Assembly: GCA_963665195.1 (NCBI GenBank)
Contig: OY762070.1
Coordinates: 5,208,001-5,272,000 of the forward strand
Source of the DNA: VXYL01 sp963665195
GTDB taxonomy: Bacteria > Pseudomonadota > Gammaproteobacteria > Pseudomonadales > Azotimanducaceae
DNA: 64,000 nucleotides
Direction: 5' to 3'
Part shown: piece after piece, positions 1-7,725 of the stretch
How positions within the stretch are numbered: position 1 is the first letter of the stretch
Layout: every line of letters begins with the position of its first letter
Notes under the pieces: model-generated
What the model was told of the DNA's origin: nothing
Databases searched by the model: none
Seen by the model: only the letters and a program-made list of their open reading frames with translations
Program-made: the position numbers and the translations under genes

Positions 1-48
1 CCAGATCAAGGAGCCGTAGCCGAAGATCCAATGGCGCCTCTCGCGCAT
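1..48 (-). CDS. Gamma-glutamylcyclotransferase (ChaC/GGCT-like), N-terminus only, cut by the window edge
   Basis: Reading the minus strand from an ATG at 48 gives MRERRHWIFGYGSLIW up to the window edge. FGYGSLIW is the N-terminal signature loop of the ChaC/gamma-glutamylcyclotransferase family, which releases 5-oxoproline from gamma-glutamyl peptides such as glutathione. Only 16 residues are visible, so the catalytic glutamate and the subfamily cannot be checked. The start lies 6 bases past the stop of the BCCT transporter gene on the same strand, so the two are probably cotranscribed. The family call rests on this one motif. Confidence 0.72.
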   Translation of the reverse strand, partial: MRERRHWIFGYGSLIW

Positions 49-54
49 CGACGC

Positions 55-1596
55 TCAGGTCTCCCGCAGCGAGCGAAGGAGCGACACCGCCATCAAGCCG
101 AACACGACCAGCAGCGGCAGCGACGCCACCAGCGTCACGGACTTGGCGGCGGCCAGCGTGTCGATGACCACCAGCGCGACCGGCAGGAGGGCCAGCGCGA
201 ACGCCCAGAAGACGCGATGGGCGCGGCGCGGATGCGTCCCCGGCGTCAGGTTGCGGGTCGCCGAGGCGGCGATGGCGTAGGACGCGGAATCGTAGGTGGT
301 GGCGACGAAGACCAGGCCGAGCACCAGAAAGGCGGCGAGCGGCAGCGGCTGCCCGGCGAGGCTGGCGACGGCGCTGGCGATGGCGGTCGCGGTGCGGTTC
401 TCCCGCACCAGTTCGAGGAAGCCGATGCCCTGATTGAAGTCCATCCACATCACGCTGTTGCCCCAGATGATGTAGAAGGCGGCGCAGCCCAGCGTGCCGA
501 AGCCGATCATGCCGAGGATCACGGCGCGCAGCGTCCTGCCCTTCGAGATGCGCGTGACGAACAGCCCCATGAACGGCCCGTAGGCGATCCACCACGCCCA
601 GTAGAAGATCGTCCAGTCCTCGACGAAGCCGGTGCGCCGCACGGCGTCGGTCCACGTATTCATGCGCACGAACTCCTGCACCATCAGGCCGATGGAGGAG
701 GTGCCGAGTTCCAGCGCGAAGATCGCCGGTCCCGTCGCCAGCACCCAGAACAGGAACACGCCGGCGAGGGCCAGGTTGAGGTTCGACAGCCGCCGGATGC
801 CGCGCTCCAGGCCGAGGTAGACGCTGAGGGCGAAGAGGCCCACGCAGATGCCGACGATCACCATCGTCAGCGCGAAGGATTCCTCCCAGCCGAAGAGACG
901 CGCCGCGACCGCGCCGAGCATGGGCGTCGCAAGGCCGAGCGACGTGCCCGTGCCGCCGATCATCGCCAGAATGAACAGCAGATCGACCACCCGGCCCCAC
1001 GGACGCTGGCCGAAGTCGCGCCCGAAAAGCCCGACCAGCGCCCCGGAAAGGCGCAGATACGGCAGCCGGTGGCGGTAGTACGGATAGGCGATGGCGACAG
1101 TGGGCAGGCAATAGAGGCACCAGGCCGAGATGCCCCAATGGAAGATGCCGTAGGTGGCGGCCCATTCCTGCGCCGCGGGCGTGCCGGGTTCAATGCCGAA
1201 TGGCGGAGCGTCGATGTACGAAGCCCACTCGGCGGTGGACCAGTACAGCATCCCGGAGCCGATCCCGGCGCAGAACAGCATCCCCATCCAACTGGCATTG
1301 CCGTATTCGGGCTTGGCGTCTTCGCCGAGCACGCGGTCGCCGAACCGGCTGCAAGCGAGCCAAGCGAGGAAACAGGTCGCGAAGATGGTGGCCCACAGGT
1401 AGAAGAGGCCGAGGGTGCCGGCGATCCAAGCGTAGATTCCGTCGATGAGCGCCGCCGCTTGCTCGGGGTAGACGATCATCGGCACCGCGGCGACGATCAG
1501 GCAGCCCAGACTGATCGCGAACACCGGACGGTCCAGCGCCATGTCCCTTGGCGGCTCCGCGACTCGCTCGGGCATCGCTATGGATTCGTCCGACAA
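55..1596 (-). CDS. BCCT family transporter (betaine/carnitine/choline type)
   Basis: 513 residues, the usual BCCT length, with about twelve hydrophobic segments. The family moves quaternary ammonium compounds (glycine betaine, choline, carnitine, DMSP) across the inner membrane. The glycine-rich stretch GIGSGMLYWSTAEW is at residues 111-124 and keeps the GxGxG pattern of ion-coupled members. The tryptophan-rich substrate segment WTIFYWAWWIAYGPF is at 328-342, followed by the typical ISKGRTLR loop, and a late helix carries ATTYDSASYAIAASAT. The N-terminal cytoplasmic tail is short and the C-terminal tail is very short, so a BetP-like osmosensing C-terminus is absent. It is followed closely by the ChaC-like gene and diverges from the methyltransferase gene. 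The exact substrate cannot be read from sequence. Confidence 0.93.
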   Translation of the reverse strand: MSDESIAMPERVAEPPRDMALDRPVFAISLGCLIVAAVPMIVYPEQAAALIDGIYAWIAGTLGLFYLWATIFATCFLAWLACSRFGDRVLGEDAKPEYGNASWMGMLFCAGIGSGMLYWSTAEWASYIDAPPFGIEPGTPAAQEWAATYGIFHWGISAWCLYCLPTVAIAYPYYRHRLPYLRLSGALVGLFGRDFGQRPWGRVVDLLFILAMIGGTGTSLGLATPMLGAVAARLFGWEESFALTMVIVGICVGLFALSVYLGLERGIRRLSNLNLALAGVFLFWVLATGPAIFALELGTSSIGLMVQEFVRMNTWTDAVRRTGFVEDWTIFYWAWWIAYGPFMGLFVTRISKGRTLRAVILGMIGFGTLGCAAFYIIWGNSVMWMDFNQGIGFLELVRENRTATAIASAVASLAGQPLPLAAFLVLGLVFVATTYDSASYAIAASATRNLTPGTHPRRAHRVFWAFALALLPVALVVIDTLAAAKSVTLVASLPLLVVFGLMAVSLLRSLRET

Positions 1597-1697
1597 AGGC
1601 CCTCCGGCGGCCGCGACGGGGCATTCAGCGTATCAGCTTGGGTTGGCGTCCGCCTGCTTCATCCACAGCATCGAGGGAGTCCTTGTACTGAGGTCGC

Positions 1698-2942
1698 ATG
1701 TCGTTCCCCGTCCCGTCATGCCGCACCGACATTGACATCGACCGTGGGGACGCGCCACCATGGCTGCAAGTCGCGCAGTCGCGAAAACCATCGGACGGAC
1801 CCAGCGCCTTGCCCCAGACCGCCCTATTGCCCGCCGCCACGCCGACCGACGCGTTCGTCGCGCACGACGTCCACCGCCGCGGTCGCGCCGCGCTGCACTT
1901 TGGCCCTGCCGAGACCCACTACGCATCCTGGCCGACACCGACCTGCATCATCTCCGATGGCCCTTACGGCGTGGACGGCTTCCCCGGCGACGAGCGCCGA
2001 GCAACGTCTCTCGGCGACTGGTACGCGCCGCACATCGCCGAATGGAGTGCGCGCGCAACGCCCGCGACGACGCTGTGGTTCTGGAACACCGAGGTCGGCT
2101 GGGCGACGGTGCATCCGCAACTGGCGGCAGCGGGCTGGGAGTACCGCTGCTGCAACATCTGGGACAAGGGCCTCGGCCACATCGCCGGCAATGCCAATAC
2201 CCAGACGCTGCGCAAGTTCCCCGTAGTCACCGAGGTCTGCGTCCACTACATCAAGGCCGCGCGGTTCCCTGTGGAGGGCGAGTCGCTGTCGATGCAGCAG
2301 TGGCTGCGTCGCGAGTGGCAGCGCACCGGCCTCCCGCTGCGCCTCGCGAACGACGCCTGCGGCGTGCTGAACGCTGCGACGCGCAAGTACCTGACGGCGG
2401 ATCACCTCTGGTACTACCCGCCGCCGGAGACCTTCGAGAAGCTGGTGCGCTACGCCAATAGGCATGGCGCGGCGGACGGCAGGCCGTACTTCAGCCTCGA
2501 CCGAGAGCGGCCTGCGACCGCAGGGGAGTGGGCGAAGCTGCGCGCCAAGTTCAAGTGCGAAGTGGGCGTCACGAACGTCTGGCGAGAGCCGCAGGTGAGC
2601 GGCGCCGAACGCATCCAAGGCGCCCGCAGCGGCATGAAGTACAAATTCCGGAGCCAGCACGGCAGCCAGAAGCCGCTCAAGTTCATCGACCGCATCGTGC
2701 GCGCATCCACCGACCCCGGCGACGCGGTCTGGGAGCCGTTCGGCGGCCTATGCCCGGGCGCCGTAATCTGCAATGCGCTTGATCGACGCTACTTCGCGGC
2801 CGAGACCAACCCGGAGTTCTACGATGCGGCGTTCGTGCGCCTAGCGGAGTCGACTCACGGCGCTGCCGTCTCCTCCCAAGCCCGGTCCAGCACGAACGCG
2901 CGGTCCAAGGACATGACGAGCGGGATGCCGATGGTGGCGTAG
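1698..2942 (+). CDS. Site-specific DNA methyltransferase, N4-cytosine/N6-adenine class with beta-type motif order, orphan
   Basis: 414 residues. The catalytic motif IV appears early as SDGPYGVDGFPGD (DGPY at residues 87-90, in place of the usual DPPY/SPPY). The motif X/I region lies near the C-terminus: QKPLKFIDRIV from about residue 324 and WEPFGG at about 345-350. Motif IV before motif I is the beta-class order of amino-methyltransferases. No restriction endonuclease or specificity gene lies nearby, so it may be a solitary regulatory methylase or a prophage relic. Its 3' end overlaps the convergent MBL-fold gene by 88 bases, and the last 25 or so residues are low-complexity and may be a recent extension. 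The target sequence and base are not deducible. Confidence 0.82.
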   Translation: MSFPVPSCRTDIDIDRGDAPPWLQVAQSRKPSDGPSALPQTALLPAATPTDAFVAHDVHRRGRAALHFGPAETHYASWPTPTCIISDGPYGVDGFPGDERRATSLGDWYAPHIAEWSARATPATTLWFWNTEVGWATVHPQLAAAGWEYRCCNIWDKGLGHIAGNANTQTLRKFPVVTEVCVHYIKAARFPVEGESLSMQQWLRREWQRTGLPLRLANDACGVLNAATRKYLTADHLWYYPPPETFEKLVRYANRHGAADGRPYFSLDRERPATAGEWAKLRAKFKCEVGVTNVWREPQVSGAERIQGARSGMKYKFRSQHGSQKPLKFIDRIVRASTDPGDAVWEPFGGLCPGAVICNALDRRYFAAETNPEFYDAAFVRLAESTHGAAVSSQARSSTNARSKDMTSGMPMVA

Positions 2943-3748
2943 CCGTCGTCGGCAGTGAAGCGGGCACGGCTCTGCATCTCCTCCCGCGTCCAGCCCTGCG
3001 CTGCGGCCTCGCGGCCGGCGGCGGCGAGTTCGGCCATGAAGTCGCGGAAGGCGGCGAGGCCGGCGCGGTCGGACAGTTCGCCGTGGCCGGGGATCACTTG
3101 GTCGAATGGCAGGGGCATGACCGCATCGAGGGTCGCGGGCCAGGCCTGCACGCTGCCGCCGGCTTCGAGATCGATGTTGGGGTAGGTACGGTTGAAGTAG
3201 AGGTCGCCGGCGTGCAAAACCCGGTCTTCCACGAATAACACGACGAGGTCGCCGTCGGTGTGGCCGCGGCCCGGGTGGGTCAGTCGGATGGTCTTGTTGC
3301 CGATGGCGATGTCGCGGGTGTCGGCGAAGGTCTCATTGGGCAGCGCCGCGGCGGCGTCCGCCCAGTAGTCCGCATCGAGCTCGCGCAGGTGGTGCAACGT
3401 TCGATCCGTTGCGACGATGCGGGTGCCAGCGGCGAAGGCGGGATTGCCATGGGTGTGGTCGAGGTGGTAGTGGGTGTTGATCACCATCGTCACCGGTTCG
3501 CCGGCTGCTTCCTCGGCCGCTTCGATGACGGCTTCGCCTTGGCTGCGCAGCAGCATCGTGTCCACGACGACTGCGCCGGCGCCCGTGCGGAGCACGGCGA
3601 CATTGCCGCTCAGCGGGCCTTGCAGCAGAACTACGTCGTCCGTCACATGTACGCTCGTGAGGTCGCGTAGGGCTTGGTTGGCGACGAAGCCGCCGATGGC
3701 GAGGACGGCTACGGTCGTCGCCAAGACGATGAGCAACCCTTTGCGCAT
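2855..3748 (-). CDS. MBL-fold metallo-hydrolase with N-terminal membrane anchor or signal peptide
   Basis: 297 residues from the ATG at 3748, chosen because it starts directly with a basic-hydrophobic export signal (MRKGLLIVLATTVAVLAIGG). An upstream in-frame start would add 27 residues before the signal. Zinc ligands of the metallo-beta-lactamase fold are all visible: HYHLDH (H93, H95, D97, H98), H163 in GRGHTDGD, D182 in HAGDLYF and H222 in IPGHG. The periplasmic location and the HAGDLYF-type motif resemble subclass-B3-like or quinoprotein-relay-like MBL proteins, but the substrate is unknown. Its 3' end overlaps the convergent methyltransferase gene. Confidence 0.88.
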   Translation of the reverse strand: MRKGLLIVLATTVAVLAIGGFVANQALRDLTSVHVTDDVVLLQGPLSGNVAVLRTGAGAVVVDTMLLRSQGEAVIEAAEEAAGEPVTMVINTHYHLDHTHGNPAFAAGTRIVATDRTLHHLRELDADYWADAAAALPNETFADTRDIAIGNKTIRLTHPGRGHTDGDLVVLFVEDRVLHAGDLYFNRTYPNIDLEAGGSVQAWPATLDAVMPLPFDQVIPGHGELSDRAGLAAFRDFMAELAAAGREAAAQGWTREEMQSRARFTADDGYATIGIPLVMSLDRAFVLDRAWEETAAP

Positions 3749-3878
3749 GGCTCGGCCTTTTCCCGTGGGGTGTTGAGTGTAGCCGGTGCCCGCACCCTTT
3801 TGCCGCGTGGCACGCCCCGCCGCCGTCAAGTAGCCTCTGCAGCAAGCAGCACTGGCGTTGATTACAGGGATGATGCAA

Positions 3879-5086
3879 ATGCCGGCCGAGGATCACTTCG
3901 GGAGGGACGTGTTCGCACCGGGATTCGGCTGCGAACCCAAAGTGATTGTTGGACGAGACGCGGAGCTCGCGGACTTCGCGTGGCGGCTCGGCATACTCGC
4001 TCGGGGCGCCGCAGGCAAGCACATCGTGCTGATCGGCCCGCGCGGCAACGGCAAGACCGTGCTCTGTCGGCGGCTGGAGAGGATGGCGGAGGAAGCCGGT
4101 GCGAAGGTCCTCGCCATCAGCGGTGCGGACGCAAGCTCTTCGGAAGCGCTGGCGAGAGCGCTGTCGCGACCCAGAGCCGGGCAGCGGATCGGCGTGCGAG
4201 GTGCGAACGTTAGGGCTTTGCGTGCTAGGAACGGCTTGTCGGCGGGCCCGCGGGAGGAAGCGTTGGTTGCGGACGCCTTGGCTCGCCTTGCGAGAAGCGC
4301 AGGCGCGGTGCTCACCCTCGACGAGGCGCATGTCGCGGACCCGGCGTGACCCGTTCGTTGCTGAACGCGGCACAGATCGTTGCCGGCCGGCACCCTCTGC
4401 TGGTCGTCCTTGCCGGCACGCCGGGCTTGGGCCGGGCGATGCGTTCTTGGGGCACGTCTTTCGTGCAGCGGGCGGACTTCAAGCGCATCTCCGCCGTCTC
4501 CGCCGACGATGTGATCGAAGGGCTGGTACGTCCGCTTGCCGGGCGCGAACCACCGGTGGCCGTGCGCGACGACGCGGCGGCTGCGGTGGCCGACGACTGC
4601 ATGGGCTACCCGTACTTCCTGCAGGAGTGGGGATCGGCTTTGGAACGGCTGGATCGACCGCTGATCGGCATGGACGAGGTGGAGCTGGTTCGCCCCCGCC
4701 TTGCAGAGGCGCGGCGCCAATACTACGGGGACCGCTGGCTCGAACTGCTCGAAGGCGGCATGGTCGGCGCAGCGGAAGCACTCGTTGATGCCGGTTTGGG
4801 AACGCGCGAGTTGCCGCTCTTGGAGGCGGAGGCAGTGTTGGAGGCCTGCTTCGGCAGTGCCGGCTACGGTTGGGACGCCGTCGAGTGCGCACTCGGAACG
4901 CTTCAGGACTTGGGCTTCCTATGGGACGAGAGCGGCGAGTCCGCATCGTTCGTCGCCGGCATCCCCTCGCTCGCGCGATACGTGCTGGGCAGGGCGGGAA
5001 GCTATACCGCGGCCAGGGCAGCAGCGAACTTCGAGCGTCGGCTGGAGCGCTGGCGAGAGGAATCCAGGCTGCTGGATCGCCCGTAG
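3879..5086 (+). pseudogene. AAA family ATPase split by a frameshift (or two coupled ORFs overlapping at GTGA)
   Basis: The first part (3879-4349) starts at an ATG 8 bases after AGGGA and carries Walker A GPRGNGKT (residues 53-60) and Walker B VLTLDEAH (144-151). It then stops at TGA 4347-4349. The second part (4346-5086, another frame, opening at a GTG overlapping that stop) begins RSLLNAAQIVAGRHPLLVVLAGTPG, the sensor-1 strand that normally follows Walker B by a dozen residues. It continues into a helical C-terminal region with no recognised domain. The break falls within one domain, so a one-base frameshift in a single ATPase gene is the simplest reading. The GTGA overlap would also allow translational coupling of two halves. 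A sequencing error cannot be excluded. Confidence 0.72.
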
Positions 5087-5168
5087 AACGGCGGCCAGTC
5101 GCCCTTGTCTCGGCGGCTGCGACCGGCCACACTGCGCGGCGTCTGTTGGGCTTCGGCGCATTCCGCGT

Positions 5169-6419
5169 ATGGAGAAATACTCGCTTTTCGGCCTGCTGAG
5201 GCATGCGCGCCGCCACCATGAGGACTGGCCGCGCTTCTGGCGCGATCCGAAGCCGAAGAAGGACTACGAAGTCGTCATCGTCGGCGGCGGCGGACACGGC
5301 TTGGCGACGGCCTTCTATCTCGCCAAGGAGCACGGCATCACCGATGTCGCGGTGGTGGAGAAGGGCTGGCTCGGCGGCGGCAATACCGGCCGCAACACCA
5401 CCATCGTGCGCTCCAACTACCTGCGCGACGAAGCGGCGCAGCTCTACGACTTCTCCCTCAAACGCTGGGAGGGCTTGAGCCGCGAGCTCAACTACAACGT
5501 CATGTTCAGCCCCCGCGGCGTGCTCAATCTCGGCCACTCGCTGCAGGAGATGCGGGACATCGAGCGGCGCGTCAACGCCAACCGCTTGAACGGCATCGAC
5601 GGCGAGGTGCTGGGCCGCGCCGAGATCAAGCGCCTAGTGCCGCTGATGAGCGTTTCGCCCCGCGCCCGCTACCCGGTGCTGGGCGCCTCTTGGCAGCCGC
5701 GAGCCGGGGTCGCCCGGCACGACGCGGTGGCCTGGGGATTCGCGCGCGCCGCCGACGCGCTCGGCGTGGACTTGATCCAGCAGACGCCGGTCACCGGCAT
5801 TCGCGTGGAGCGCGGGCGGGCGGTGGGCGTCGAGACGCCGCGCGGCTTCATCGGCGCCAATAAGGTGGCGTGCGTGGCGGCCGGCCACTCGGGCGTGCTC
5901 GCCGCCATGGCCGGCCTGCGCCTGCCCATCGAGTCGCGGCCCCTGCAAGCGCTAGTCTCCGAACCGCTGAAGCCCTGCCTCGACACCGTGGTGATGTCCA
6001 ACGCCGTGCATTGCTACATCAGCCAGTCCGACAAGGGCGATCTGGTGATCGGCGCGGGTGCGGACGCCTACAACGGCTACGGCCAGCGCGGCTCGCTGCA
6101 TGTCATCGAACACACCTTGCAGGCCGTCTGCGAGCTGTTTCCGTCGTTCAGCCGCGTGCGCATGAACCGGCACTGGGGCGGCATCGTGGACATCTGCCCC
6201 GACGCCTGCCCGATCATCGGCAAGACGCCGGTGGAGCATCTGTATTTCAACTGCGGCTGGGGTACCGGCGGCTTCAAGGCGACACCCGGGTCGGGCTATG
6301 TCTTCGCGGCCACCGTGGCGAACGACGAGCCGCACCCGCTGGCGGCGCCGTTCTCCTTGGCGCGCTTCGAAACCGGGGCTCTGGTCGACGAGCACGGCGC
6401 GGCCGGGGTTGCCCACTGA
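5169..6419 (+). CDS. soxB: Sarcosine oxidase beta subunit (FAD-dependent), orphan
   Basis: 416 residues from the ATG at 5169, matching the length of SoxB of heterotetrameric sarcosine oxidase. The N-terminal MEKYSLFGLLRHA leader is typical of the family, followed by the FAD-binding VVIVGGGGHGLATAFYLA (about residues 35-52) and the GNTGRNTTIVRSNYL segment. PRAGVARHDAVAWGFARAA contains His184, in the region where the family binds FMN covalently. The C-terminus has GWGTGGFKATPGSG. The enzyme oxidatively demethylates sarcosine, but normally needs alpha, gamma and delta subunits. None lies nearby; the next gene, 13 bases on, is an enolase-superfamily enzyme. It may work with unlinked subunits or act on another N-methyl amino acid. 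Confidence 0.88.
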   Translation: MEKYSLFGLLRHARRHHEDWPRFWRDPKPKKDYEVVIVGGGGHGLATAFYLAKEHGITDVAVVEKGWLGGGNTGRNTTIVRSNYLRDEAAQLYDFSLKRWEGLSRELNYNVMFSPRGVLNLGHSLQEMRDIERRVNANRLNGIDGEVLGRAEIKRLVPLMSVSPRARYPVLGASWQPRAGVARHDAVAWGFARAADALGVDLIQQTPVTGIRVERGRAVGVETPRGFIGANKVACVAAGHSGVLAAMAGLRLPIESRPLQALVSEPLKPCLDTVVMSNAVHCYISQSDKGDLVIGAGADAYNGYGQRGSLHVIEHTLQAVCELFPSFSRVRMNRHWGGIVDICPDACPIIGKTPVEHLYFNCGWGTGGFKATPGSGYVFAATVANDEPHPLAAPFSLARFETGALVDEHGAAGVAH

Positions 6420-6432
6420 CAGGGAGCGGACC

Positions 6433-7725
6433 ATGAAGATCACCGCAATCGATACCTTCGTAGTGGACGCGGGATGGCGGCCGTGGCAGTTCGTCGCCGT
6501 GTACACGGACGAAGGCATCACCGGCTACGGCGAGTGTTCGGACGGCCGCATGCCCTACAGCGTCGTGGGCACCGCCAAGGAGTTCGAGGCCATCCTCGCC
6601 GGGCAGGACCCGCGCCCGGTGGAAGCGCGCTACTGGGACATGTACCGCATGGCGCGGCAGAGTCCCGGCGGCATCGCGGCCAAGGCCATCGCGGGCATCG
6701 AGCTGGCGCTCTGGGACATCAAGGCGAAGGCGCTCGGCGTGCCGGTCTACGAACTCTTCGGCGGCCCGCTGCGCACCCGGCAGCGGGTCTACTGGTCCCA
6801 CTGCGGCTCGTCCCGCGCCGGCAACCACGAGATCATCGGCGTGCCGCCGATCAAGACCTGGGCGGACATCACCGCGCTCGGCAAGGAGGTCGTGGAGCGC
6901 GGCTTCACGGCGCTCAAGACCAACATCGTCTACCCCGGCGAGGTCGCGCGCACCTACCGCGGCGGCTTCGGCGGCGGCGAGGGCACCACGGACGGCACGG
7001 TGGACAACGCCATGCTGGATCACATCCGCACGCTCATCGGCACCTTCCGGGACGCGGTCGGGCCGCATGTGGACATCGCCTTGGACCTCAACTTCAACTT
7101 CCGCGTCGAAGCCGCCACCCGCATCTGCCGTGCGCTCGAAGACCTGCGCATGATGTGGGTGGAAGTGGACATGTACGAACCCGAGGGCCTGCGCGAGATC
7201 CGCGATGCCGTGGCGGTGCCCATCTGCTCCGGCGAGAACCTGTTCACATCGCGCGACTACCGCCGCTATTTCGAGGCCCGCGCCATGGACGTGTGCATGG
7301 TGGACGTGCCGTGGAACGGCTTCGCGAACAGCCGCCGCGTCGCCGACATGGCGGAGACCTTCGAGGTGAACTGCGCCCCGCACAACTACTACAGCCACCT
7401 CTCGACGCTCCACTCGCTGCATCTGTGCGCGACCATCCCCAACGTGCGCATCTGCGAGATCGACATCGACGACGTGCCGTGGAAGGACCACTTGGTGACC
7501 GAGCCGATGGTCTTCGACGAAGGCCGCGCGCTGATTCCCGACCGCCCCGGCTGGGGCGCGGACCTCGACGAGGAGGTGGCCCGCGCCCATGTCTGGCCAG
7601 CGGGGCGGCTGCCGGGCTACTGGGTCCGGCGACGCGCGGCGGTCCTGAACCGTCGCAGCGGTTACCGCGCGGCGTCGTTCAAGGCGGCTTGTGCTTCGGC
7701 CCGCCCGGCTGACGCCATCCGATAG
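6433..7725 (+). CDS. Enolase superfamily, mandelate racemase/muconate lactonizing enzyme family (sugar-acid dehydratase-like)
   Basis: 430 residues from the ATG at 6433, with AGGGAGCGG just upstream. The N-terminal capping domain starts MKITAIDTFVVDAGW and the family signature AIAGIELALWDIKAKALG is near residue 85. In the barrel, the candidate base K162 lies in ALKTN. Metal ligands are D218 (DLNF), E244 (WVEVD) and E268 (SGEN), and the distal His317 is in CAPHNYYS. This Lys/Asp-Glu-Glu/His pattern fits sugar-acid dehydratases or racemases, but the substrate is open. About 35 C-terminal residues beyond GYWVRR run into the 3' end of the convergent TPR gene (64-base overlap) and are probably not structural. 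It is coupled to soxB. Confidence 0.85.
   Translation: MKITAIDTFVVDAGWRPWQFVAVYTDEGITGYGECSDGRMPYSVVGTAKEFEAILAGQDPRPVEARYWDMYRMARQSPGGIAAKAIAGIELALWDIKAKALGVPVYELFGGPLRTRQRVYWSHCGSSRAGNHEIIGVPPIKTWADITALGKEVVERGFTALKTNIVYPGEVARTYRGGFGGGEGTTDGTVDNAMLDHIRTLIGTFRDAVGPHVDIALDLNFNFRVEAATRICRALEDLRMMWVEVDMYEPEGLREIRDAVAVPICSGENLFTSRDYRRYFEARAMDVCMVDVPWNGFANSRRVADMAETFEVNCAPHNYYSHLSTLHSLHLCATIPNVRICEIDIDDVPWKDHLVTEPMVFDEGRALIPDRPGWGADLDEEVARAHVWPAGRLPGYWVRRRAAVLNRRSGYRAASFKAACASARPADAIR

Noticed and set aside
31..2226. 731-codon open frame on the plus strand opposite the BCCT transporter
   Set aside because: Arg/Ala/Gly/His-rich shadow of the transporter and methyltransferase genes, with no recognisable domain.
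4701..5168. N-terminal extension of SoxB from 4701
   Set aside because: It overlaps the ATPase 3' part and lacks homology; the ATG at 5169 gives the standard SoxB N-terminus.
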